DNA of 11,551 nucleotides. Source: Staphylothermus sp. (GTDB taxonomy: Archaea > Thermoproteota > Thermoprotei_A > Sulfolobales > Desulfurococcaceae). The stretch spans positions 1-11,551 of the forward strand of contig JAGHDU010000003.1 of assembly GCA_021159785.1 (NCBI GenBank). The letters are read 5' to 3'. Both the position numbers and the translations under genes were made by a program. Shown here one piece after another: positions 6,088-11,551 of the stretch. The notes beneath the pieces were generated by a model. It searched no databases. It was not told the DNA's origin and was given only the letters and a program-made list of their open reading frames with translations. Position 1 is the first letter of the stretch. Each line of letters opens with the position of its first letter.

Positions 6088-6834
6088 ATGGGTCTAGGAA
6101 TATCGCCTGCAGCTGCGTATGACAGAGCAATAACAATATTCTCACCAGATGGTAGAATTTACCAAGTCGAGTACGCTTTCGAATCTGTTAGAAGGGGTTG
6201 GACAACACTAGGTCTAAAGGGCAAAGAAGGTGCTGTAGTAGTTGTTGAGAAAAGAAAAGTATCACCATTAATAGACGATAAAGCCATACAAAAGATTTTC
6301 AAGATAGACGATCATATAGGAGCGAGCTTTGCAGGGATAGCAAGCGATGGCAGAGTACTCGTGGATTATGCAAGACAAGTAGCTCTACTTCACAAGTTTT
6401 ATTATGATGAACCAATAAGAGTAGAGTATTTAGCAAAACAAGTATGTGACATAAAGCAAGCATACACACAACACGCAGGAGTAAGACCTTTTGGCGTCGC
6501 TATAATATTCATAGGTGTAGACGACGATGGATCACAACTATACATGACTGAACCCAGTGGAAGATACCTAAGCTATTATGCAGTAGCCATTGGTGAAAAA
6601 AGTAATAACGCAACAGAATTCTTAGAGAAAAACTACAAATACGATCTAAATATACACGATATAATTAAACTAGGGATCTTAACAATAGTTAATGTCATGG
6701 AAGGCGAACCTACACCAGAAAACATTGAAGCAGGTTATATTGATATTCATACACAAAAGTTCAGAATATTGAAACCAGAAGAGATAAGAGAATATTTAGA
6801 AGAGTTAAAAAAAGAAGGTAAAATAAAGAAATAA
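6088..6834 (+). CDS. psmA: 20S proteasome alpha subunit
   Basis: This is the structural alpha subunit of the 20S proteasome. Seven copies form each outer ring, gate the entry pore and dock the ATPase regulator. The 248-residue protein has the alpha-type N-terminal gate (AAAYDRAITIFSPDGR at about 8-23, with the conserved Y11-D12-R13) and QVEYA (25-29). It lacks the N-terminal catalytic threonine of beta subunits. The core includes FAGIASDGRVL, AYTQHAGVRPFGVA and EPSGRY. The C-terminus is a charged helix rich in Glu/Lys, common in the family. The ATG is supported by GGTGG 6 bases upstream. It is the first gene of the archaeal exosome superoperon; SBDS follows after 50 bases. Confidence 0.97.
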   Translation: MGLGISPAAAYDRAITIFSPDGRIYQVEYAFESVRRGWTTLGLKGKEGAVVVVEKRKVSPLIDDKAIQKIFKIDDHIGASFAGIASDGRVLVDYARQVALLHKFYYDEPIRVEYLAKQVCDIKQAYTQHAGVRPFGVAIIFIGVDDDGSQLYMTEPSGRYLSYYAVAIGEKSNNATEFLEKNYKYDLNIHDIIKLGILTIVNVMEGEPTPENIEAGYIDIHTQKFRILKPEEIREYLEELKKEGKIKK

Positions 6835-6884
6835 TCCCGATAAAACTACAATTTTTAACTCGGATTTATAAAAGGTGATAATTT

Positions 6885-7580
6885 TTGAAAGAAAAATACG
6901 TAATAGCTAGATATGAGGCTGGTGGACAAAAATTCGAAGTATTAGTAAATCCTGACTTAGCATTAATGGTTAGAGAAGGGAAACAAGTTAATTTAGATGA
7001 TTTAGTCATTAGCGATTTTGTATATAAAGATGCAAGAAAAGGACTAAAAGCCTCACCTGAAAGTTTAAAGAAAGTATTTGGAACAGATGATATTAAGAAA
7101 GTAGCCCTTGAAATAGTTAAGCGCGGTGAAATCCATTTAACTTCTGAACAAAGGAGAAAGCTTCTTGAAAACAAGAAAAAGCAAATAATAAACCTAATAG
7201 CGAGAAACGCTATCGATCCTAAAACAAAGTTACCTATACCTCCTAAGAGAATAGAACTTGCAATGGAACAAGCACGTGTTTCAATCGATTTATTCAAAAG
7301 CCCCGAAGCCCAAATGGAAGAAATAGTATCAAAGATATCCCGTATTATTCCCATCAAGATAGCGAAAGCTTACCTATCTATAAAAGTCCCACCCCAATTT
7401 AGTGGTAAAGTATACAAAGTATTATCTGAATTAGCAGAAATTAAGAAGAGTAATTGGTTAAGCGATGGAAGTCTTTCGGTTGAAGTAGAAATACCTGCAG
7501 GTATGCAAGAAGAGTTTATAGATAAAATAAATAAAGCAACACATGGCTCAGCCGTAGTGAAGATACTATACGTTAAATAG
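6885..7580 (+). CDS. sbds: Ribosome maturation protein SBDS (Sdo1 homologue)
   Basis: SBDS helps release the anti-association factor aIF6 from the large ribosomal subunit; in eukaryotes it works with the GTPase EFL1. The 231-residue length is normal for the archaeal form. The N-terminal SBDS (FYSH) domain covers about residues 1-85, with the typical opening KYVIARYEAGGQKFEVLVNP and LVISDFVYKDA. A helical middle domain covers about 86-160 (LTSEQRRKLLENKKKQI, LPIPPKRIELAMEQARV). A ferredoxin-like C-terminal domain runs from about 161 to the end and carries the conserved SNWLSDGSLSVEVEIPAG stretch. Translation starts at a TTG (6885); a strong AGGTGAT lies 5 bases before it, which decides the start. 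The TATA-like bases just upstream overlap this site and are too close to be its promoter. Confidence 0.97.
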   Translation: MKEKYVIARYEAGGQKFEVLVNPDLALMVREGKQVNLDDLVISDFVYKDARKGLKASPESLKKVFGTDDIKKVALEIVKRGEIHLTSEQRRKLLENKKKQIINLIARNAIDPKTKLPIPPKRIELAMEQARVSIDLFKSPEAQMEEIVSKISRIIPIKIAKAYLSIKVPPQFSGKVYKVLSELAEIKKSNWLSDGSLSVEVEIPAGMQEEFIDKINKATHGSAVVKILYVK

Positions 7581-7599
7581 TTTTATAGGGTGAATATGG

Positions 7600-8331
7600 G
7601 TGAAACTCAGAATATTAGTAGCTGATAGGCAAATAGTTAGACCCGGCGACCTGCTAGCAGAAATAGAGGACTCTACTGAGCACTTGGAGGAAAGAATTAT
7701 TCCAGAAAAACATATCTACATAAAGAATAAGAAGATCTATTCAGATACAATAGGTTTGGCTACAATAACAGATAACGATGTACAAGTGATTCCCCTTGAA
7801 GGTGTTTATTTTCCAAAGAAAGACGACATAGTCATAGGTCTCGTAGTAGGTGTTGGAATTACTAACTGGATAATCGATATACGAGCACCATATAAAGCAA
7901 TACTCAATGGATCAGAGGTTATTGAAGGATTCAACCCGATTCAACATGACTTAAGAGATTATCTAGACATAGGCGAATATGTCCTAGCAAAGATAACAAT
8001 ATTTGATCGCACACGTGATCCTGTACTCACTATAAAAGGTAAGGGTTTAGGCAAAATCACGGAAGGAGCTATAATAGAAGTAAAACCCAGCAGAATAGCA
8101 AGGATCATAGGCAAAAAGGGAAGCATGCTAAACTTACTCACTACAAAAACAGGATGTAATATAACAGTTGCTCAAAACGGCATTATATGGGCAAGATGCC
8201 CTGATAACAACAAGTTAGATGTATTAGTAAAAGCAATCAAGAGAATAGAGGAAAAAGCACATATGCGTGGATTAACTGAGGAAATAAGACTGTTTCTCGA
8301 AAAAGAATTAGGAGAAAAGAGGGAGAAGTAA
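7600..8331 (+). CDS. rrp4: Exosome cap protein Rrp4
   Basis: Rrp4 forms part of the three-subunit RNA-binding cap on the archaeal exosome and feeds RNA into the Rrp41-Rrp42 hexamer. The 243-residue protein has an N-terminal domain (about 1-68, with [11 protein letters not shown]). An S1 RNA-binding domain follows (about 72-150: [30 protein letters not shown]). A KH domain follows (about 155-225) with the GKKG loop at 171-174 inside [14 protein letters not shown]. That is the standard order. It starts at GTG 7600 with AGGGTGA 6 bases upstream; the nearby ATG at 7596 is in another frame. SBDS ends 19 bases before, and the stop overlaps the rrp41 ATG by one base (TAATG), indicating coupled translation. 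Confidence 0.96.
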   Translation: MKLRILVADRQIVRPGDLLAEIEDSTEHLEERIIPEKHIYIKNKKIYSDTIGLATITDNDVQVIPLEGVYFPKKDDIVIGLVVGVGITNWIIDIRAPYKAILNGSEVIEGFNPIQHDLRDYLDIGEYVLAKITIFDRTRDPVLTIKGKGLGKITEGAIIEVKPSRIARIIGKKGSMLNLLTTKTGCNITVAQNGIIWARCPDNNKLDVLVKAIKRIEEKAHMRGLTEEIRLFLEKELGEKREK

Positions 8332-9053
8332 TGGAAAAACCCATATTGATCAGAGAGGATGGATTAAGACACGACGGTAGAAAACCAGATGAATTAAGAC
8401 CTATAAAGATGGATGTAGGAATACTAAAGAACGCTGATGGATCGGCATATGTAGAATATGGAGGCACAAAGGTTATAGCAGCAGTTTATGGTCCCAGAGA
8501 AGTATATCCAAGACATTTAGCACTCCCCGATAGAGCACTAATAAGATGCCGTTATCACATGGCATCATTCTCAACAAGTGATAGAAAAAGCCCCGCACCA
8601 TCTAGAAGAGAAATAGAATTATCAAAAGTTATAAGAGAAGCACTTGAAGCAGTTGTTTTCACAGAACTATATCCAAGAACCACAATTGATGTATTCATAG
8701 AAGTACTACAAGCAGATGGAGGGACTAGAACAGCTGGATTAACAGCTGCATCATTGGCATTAGCTGATGCAGGTATACCAATGAAAGACCTTATTGCAGG
8801 TGTTGCAGTTGGTAAAATAGATGGCGTAATTGTACTAGATATAGATGAAGTCGAAGATGAATTTGGAGAAGCCGATATGCCTATAGGATATGCAGCAGGA
8901 ATAGAGGAAATAGTTTTACTACAACTAAATGGAGTCTTGACCAGAGAAGAATTCAATAAAGCATTAGAACTCGCAAAGAGAGGTGCTGAACAAATATATA
9001 AATTAATGAAAGAAACTCTCCACAAAAAATACTTAAAAGTACTTAGCGAGTGA
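8331..9053 (+). CDS. rrp41: Exosome catalytic subunit Rrp41
   Basis: Rrp41 is the RNase PH-type active subunit of the archaeal exosome. In a hexameric ring with Rrp42 it degrades RNA 3'-5' using phosphate and can add tails in reverse. The 240-residue protein has the family opening [15 protein letters not shown], the phosphate/RNA-binding region [16 protein letters not shown] (about 90-105), and [20 protein letters not shown] (about 129-148). [12 protein letters not shown] carries the probable catalytic aspartate at D182. It ends in a helix-rich tail. The key residues look intact, in contrast to Rrp42. The ATG overlaps the rrp4 stop. Rrp42 follows after 12 bases. Confidence 0.97.
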   Translation: MEKPILIREDGLRHDGRKPDELRPIKMDVGILKNADGSAYVEYGGTKVIAAVYGPREVYPRHLALPDRALIRCRYHMASFSTSDRKSPAPSRREIELSKVIREALEAVVFTELYPRTTIDVFIEVLQADGGTRTAGLTAASLALADAGIPMKDLIAGVAVGKIDGVIVLDIDEVEDEFGEADMPIGYAAGIEEIVLLQLNGVLTREEFNKALELAKRGAEQIYKLMKETLHKKYLKVLSE

Positions 9054-9065
9054 GGTAGGTAAGCT

Positions 9066-9923
9066 ATGTCATTAACCCCTACAAGACAACCCATAATACC
9101 CAAGATCAAGAGGGAGACTATTAAGAAATTAATCAAGAAAGGAGAAAGAATAGATGGTAGAAAACTAGACGAATATAGACCCATCGAAATAATACTCAAT
9201 CCAATACCAAAAGCTGAGGGCAGTGCATGGGTAAAACTAGGAAACACAATTGTTATGACAGGTATAAAACTAGAAGTAGGAACACCCTACAGCGATAGAC
9301 CAAATGAAGGAGTTCTACAAGTTCATGCCGAATTTGTTCCATTAGCTTCACCGACTTTCGAGCCAGGACCGCCTGATGAAAACGCTATTGAAACTGCAAG
9401 AGTTATCGATAGAAGTTTACGAGAACCACGTGCTATAAGGCTAGAAGACTTAGCAATTATTCCCGGTAGAAAAGTATGGCTAGTATTCAATGACATATAT
9501 CTCATAGACTATGATGGAAACACCATAGATGCCGGCATGCTATCTTCAATGCTTGCCCTTAATTTGGCGAAGATACCTAAGATAGTCAGCATCGAAGACG
9601 ATAATGTAATAATAGATAAAACAGTGAAAGAATCTCCACTGCCTATTAACTTGAATGTAGTAACGGTTACTGTAGGCTTACTCGATGAAATACCTTTGGT
9701 AGACCCCTTACTCGAAGAAGAACTTGTAATTGATAACAAGATCACAATAGCATTTGACGAAAAAGGAAGGATTACAGGAATACAAAAAGCAGGAATGAAA
9801 GGAATAAGAACCTCTGTGCTTGACGAAGTAATAGATATAGCGTTTAAAAAGGCCAATGAACTACATGAATTATTGAGAAAAGTATTAAGTAACCCTGAAA
9901 ACTATATGAAAACCTTAATATAG
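9066..9923 (+). CDS. rrp42: Exosome structural subunit Rrp42
   Basis: Rrp42 is the non-catalytic RNase PH-like partner of Rrp41; alternating pairs form the exosome ring and Rrp42 contributes to RNA binding. The 285-residue protein has the typical N-terminal helix region (IIPKIKRETIKKLIKKGERIDGRKLDEYRPI), SPTFEPGPPDENAIETARVIDRSLRE, and DGNTIDAGMLSSMLALNLAKIP. It also has a second half with VTVTVGLL and a conserved ending. Length and motif order fit the archaeal family, which is larger than Rrp41. The ATG at 9066 is preceded by GAGGTAGGT a few bases upstream, and the gap to rrp41 is 12 bases, so translation of the two subunits is probably matched. Confidence 0.97.
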   Translation: MSLTPTRQPIIPKIKRETIKKLIKKGERIDGRKLDEYRPIEIILNPIPKAEGSAWVKLGNTIVMTGIKLEVGTPYSDRPNEGVLQVHAEFVPLASPTFEPGPPDENAIETARVIDRSLREPRAIRLEDLAIIPGRKVWLVFNDIYLIDYDGNTIDAGMLSSMLALNLAKIPKIVSIEDDNVIIDKTVKESPLPINLNVVTVTVGLLDEIPLVDPLLEEELVIDNKITIAFDEKGRITGIQKAGMKGIRTSVLDEVIDIAFKKANELHELLRKVLSNPENYMKTLI

Positions 9924-9966
9924 ACCTATGTTTTATGAATCCTTTTGAATAAAAGCGGTGATGCAT

Positions 9967-10230
9967 ATGGCAAGAGGGACTAAAGTCGTAGGCATTGCTG
10001 GAAGATATGGAGCAAGATATGGTTCAACACTAAGAAAGAAAGTAAGAGACATACTTGAGAGAAGATATGCTCCACACACATGTCCTTTCTGTGGCACAAA
10101 GGGTAAAGTATACAGAATAAGCACTGGAATATGGTCATGTAAAAAATGCGGTGCAAAATGGGCAGGAGGAGCATATGTACCAAGAACCGAGCTCAGCAGG
10201 TACTTCGGTAAGTTTATTATCAGAGAATAA
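9967..10230 (+). CDS. rpl37ae: Large ribosomal subunit protein L37Ae (eL43)
   Basis: This small zinc-ribbon protein belongs to the archaeal/eukaryotic large ribosomal subunit. The 87-residue protein starts MARGTKVVGIAGRYGARYG and contains RKKVRDILERRYAPHTCPFCG. Zinc-binding pairs are C39/C42 (CPFC) and C58/C61 (CKKC), with GAKWAGGAYVP after them. All four cysteines are present. A GTG at 9958 would add three residues but lies in the GGTGAT ribosome binding site. The ATG at 9967 gives the family's usual start, so I chose it. It follows rrp42 after 43 bases, as in other archaeal exosome clusters. Confidence 0.95.
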   Translation: MARGTKVVGIAGRYGARYGSTLRKKVRDILERRYAPHTCPFCGTKGKVYRISTGIWSCKKCGAKWAGGAYVPRTELSRYFGKFIIRE

Positions 10231-10251
10231 AAACATACATGCTGATATTTT

Positions 10252-10794
10252 ATGCCTGGATTTCTTATAACAACATCACATAAACCAAGTCAAAGAACGC
10301 GTTCTTTTGTAAAAGACTTTGTTTCAATACTACCTAATTCAACATATATCAACAGAGGAAAGAAAACTATCGAAGAACTCGGCTTAGAAGCATATAGGAG
10401 AGGCTACAAGTATTTCATTATCGTTGGAGAAAGAAAAGGGAATCCATCACTTATGAGAATATATAAGATCTTTCCATACAATAAGCCTCCTGAAATAAAA
10501 CACATAATGTCAGTAATAATAAAAGGAATAACACTAAGCAGAGAAAACCCAGATGCTTCAAGAGTTTACAATCCAGAAACCATAGGTGTAAATTACGATA
10601 AATGCGAACAAGATCAGTGCTTTAAATTAGCTGATTTATTCATAGAAGTGTTTCAAGAAACAATTGTACCGAAACCAGATATAACGATCATGCTTATCGA
10701 GAAAAAAGATCATATATTACTCAAAGCTATCAACAAGCTAGGAAAAACATGCGGACCCCTCGTGAGGATCAAAGGTGTTAAATACATTGAATAA
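10252..10794 (+). CDS. Brix-domain ribosome biogenesis protein
   Basis: Archaeal single-domain Brix proteins are related to eukaryotic Imp4, Brx1, Rpf1 and others that act in pre-rRNA processing and subunit assembly. The 180-residue protein opens with the strand-turn-helix pattern of the domain (FLITTSHKPSQRTRSFVKDF, LPNSTYINRGKKTIEELG). It continues through EAYRRGYKYFIIVGERKGNPS and IYKIFPYN, then a C-terminal half with VPKPDITIMLIEK and GPLVRIKGVKYIE. Length is normal for the archaeal form, which is just the Brix domain. No strong ribosome binding site is seen before the ATG at 10252 (GCTGAT only). It starts 21 bases after rpl37ae, where rpoP is often found in other archaea. Its last bases overlap the pcc1 start. 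Confidence 0.88.
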   Translation: MPGFLITTSHKPSQRTRSFVKDFVSILPNSTYINRGKKTIEELGLEAYRRGYKYFIIVGERKGNPSLMRIYKIFPYNKPPEIKHIMSVIIKGITLSRENPDASRVYNPETIGVNYDKCEQDQCFKLADLFIEVFQETIVPKPDITIMLIEKKDHILLKAINKLGKTCGPLVRIKGVKYIE

Positions 10795-11107
10795 ATACAA
10801 ATTAGTATTAAAATTATATACATCAACAACTGAAATAGCAAAATCTATATATAAGGCAATACTTCCAGACATTTATGATACGCCATCAGAATGTACTATA
10901 AATGCAAGGATCGAAAACGAATACTTATTCTTAGAGATAAGCTGTAAACGAATAAACCTTTTAAGAGCATTATATAATAGTTATTTTAGCGTAATATCAA
11001 TGATACTACACACACTAGAGGTGTTGTATGATGAGTCAACAAAAACTTCCACCAGAAGTACAACAGACATTGACACAATATCAAGTTTTAAGAGAAAACT
11101 ACGCTAA
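10787..11107 (+). CDS. pcc1: KEOPS complex subunit Pcc1-like protein with C-terminal extension
   Basis: Pcc1 is the dimerising subunit of KEOPS, which makes t6A at position 37 of ANN-decoding tRNAs. The core, about residues 1-80, matches the small Pcc1 fold: KLVLKLYTSTTEIAKSIYKAILPD, then CTINARIENEYLFLEISCKRINLLRALYNSYFSVISMI. The family is usually about 75-90 residues, but this frame runs to 106. The extra 26 residues, rich in Ser/Thr, are coded entirely within the start of the prefoldin gene. I chose the TTG at 10787, with AGGTG ending 9 bases before it; a GTG at 10775 (preceded by GAGG) is nearly as good and adds four residues. The start overlaps the Brix stop. Assignment rests on the family pattern and on position in the superoperon. 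Confidence 0.8.
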   Translation: MNKYKLVLKLYTSTTEIAKSIYKAILPDIYDTPSECTINARIENEYLFLEISCKRINLLRALYNSYFSVISMILHTLEVLYDESTKTSTRSTTDIDTISSFKRKLR

Positions 11108-11396
11108 AATAGATGCTGAATTAAAACTCGTTGAAGCTGAACTAACTGATATAGATAACATACTTGATACCTTAAAGAACATTGAAGGTGAAACAGAAGT
11201 ATTTAAACAAATAGGACACATTCTAGTAAAGAAACCCAAAGACGAAGTTATCAAAGAGCTTGAAGAAAGAAAAGAAATCCTAGGCATAAAGAAGGAAAAG
11301 TACAAAAAACAACTAGAAATCCTTGAGAAACAAATTAATGAGTTAGAAAAGAAACTCAAAGAACTATTAGCTAAATACGGGATAACTATTGGTTAA
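11031..11396 (+). CDS. pfdB: Prefoldin beta subunit
   Basis: This is the beta subunit of prefoldin (GimC), a hexameric chaperone of two alpha and four beta chains that holds unfolded proteins and hands them to the thermosome. The 121-residue protein shows the family form. An N-terminal coiled-coil helix (LPPEVQQTLTQYQVLRENYAKIDAEL) leads to a short beta-hairpin region (GETEVFKQIGHILVKKPKDEV). A second long coiled coil (LEERKEILGIKKEKYKKQLEILEKQINELEKKLKELL) follows. GAGGTG at 11018-11023 lies 7 bases before the ATG at 11031 and 4 before the ATG at 11028, so I prefer 11031. The gene overlaps the end of the pcc1 frame by 77 bases. Its stop overlaps the start of the next gene. Confidence 0.93.
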   Translation: MSQQKLPPEVQQTLTQYQVLRENYAKIDAELKLVEAELTDIDNILDTLKNIEGETEVFKQIGHILVKKPKDEVIKELEERKEILGIKKEKYKKQLEILEKQINELEKKLKELLAKYGITIG

Positions 11397-11551
11397 GAAG
11401 ACGAAGACACTAAATCTGAACCTAAATAAATTAGATGAAAAGACACTAACAAGCATTTTATCTAGAGTTGAAAATACACTAAAGGATTTTCTTGACAAAA
11501 AACTTCCTCCCAAAAGCGAATATGATCTAATATTAAGTATTAGTAAAGAAG
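11389..11551 (+). CDS. Small acidic/basic helical protein, N-terminal part, possibly DUF3194 type
   Basis: An open frame begins with a TTG at 11389 that overlaps the prefoldin stop, and stays open through 54 codons to the window end. The visible part is VKKTKTLNLNLNKLDEKTL, then SILSRVENTLKDFLDKKLPPKS, then YDLILSISKE. It looks like an N-terminal helix bundle (LDEKTLTSILSRVENTLKDF) followed by a beta strand, which fits the small archaeal DUF3194 proteins. From memory I place those next to prefoldin beta in some Crenarchaeota; both points need checking. The start has only a weak GGGAT site. Truncation prevents a firm assignment. Confidence 0.55.
   Translation, partial: MVKKTKTLNLNLNKLDEKTLTSILSRVENTLKDFLDKKLPPKSEYDLILSISKE

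Noticed and set aside
6861..6876. TATA-like ATTTATAAAA before SBDS as a separate promoter
   Set aside because: It ends against the AGGTGAT site; a start 26 bases downstream would lie inside the SBDS gene.
6866..7357. 163-codon open frame on the minus strand opposite SBDS
   Set aside because: It is antisense to a clear SBDS gene, with Ser/Phe/Leu-rich composition and no family pattern.
8555..9247. 230-codon open frame on the minus strand across rrp41 and rrp42
   Set aside because: It is rich in Ser/Ile/Pro in a way typical of reverse-strand readings, has no ribosome binding site, and lies fully opposite two well-identified exosome genes.
9509..9856. 115-codon Ser/Thr/Ile-rich minus-strand frame opposite rrp42
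   Set aside because: Shadow of the rrp42 codons; low-complexity composition and no start signal.
9924..9966. Independent promoter or small RNA between rrp42 and rpl37ae
   Set aside because: Only 43 bases, with T-rich bits and a ribosome binding site; no box motifs or stem that I could support.
1..11551. CRISPR arrays, insertion sequences, integrase or phage genes
   Set aside because: No regularly spaced repeats, terminal inverted repeats, transposase or integrase-like frames were seen.

Overview
This window looks like a piece of a low-GC hyperthermophilic crenarchaeal chromosome, most likely Desulfurococcales and perhaps Staphylothermus-like. The genus is inference; I could not search a database. 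The indications are a Sulfolobus Dpo1-type family B DNA polymerase, ribosomal proteins S26e and L38e, an archaeal NAC, a gene block for proteasome alpha subunit, SBDS and the archaeal exosome, TATA-box promoters, GGTG-type ribosome binding sites with frequent TTG/GTG starts, and a GC-rich tRNA with a bulge-helix-bulge intron in AT-rich DNA. There is no sign of CRISPR, insertion sequences, phage or recent transfer; this is core information-processing DNA.

Left part (1-3735, minus strand). A Cys-containing unknown gene runs off the left edge. Upstream of it lie rps26e, the replicative polymerase PolB1, and NAC. NAC and polB1 are 18 bases or more apart in one direction and probably share a transcript; rps26e has its own TATA-like element.

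Middle (3736-5752). A metallo-beta-lactamase/beta-CASP ribonuclease of the aCPSF2 type diverges from NAC. It converges on rpl38e, which reads on the minus strand. An intron-containing tRNA-Asn(GUU) follows on the minus strand. Head-to-head with it, on the plus strand, is a sequence with the layout of a C/D box methylation-guide sRNA. Their TATA-like elements are interleaved in about 45 bases.

Right part (5753-11551, plus strand). A 78-residue winged-helix-like protein precedes the classic archaeal exosome superoperon: psmA, SBDS, rrp4, rrp41, rrp42, rpl37ae, a Brix-domain gene, pcc1, prefoldin beta, and a truncated gene resembling the small DUF3194-type proteins. The genes are tightly packed, with several stop/start overlaps. 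Together they cover protein degradation (psmA), ribosome maturation (SBDS, Brix, L37Ae), RNA decay and tailing (Rrp4/41/42), tRNA t6A modification (Pcc1) and co-/post-translational folding (prefoldin). The rpoP (Rpo12) gene, which I remember as sitting between rpl37ae and Brix in other archaea, is absent there. The pcc1 frame runs about 77 bases into the prefoldin gene.

No clearly new system was found. The most interesting loci are the tRNA/sRNA divergent pair, the small DNA-binding-like protein in front of the superoperon, the pcc1/prefoldin overlap, and the missing rpoP.
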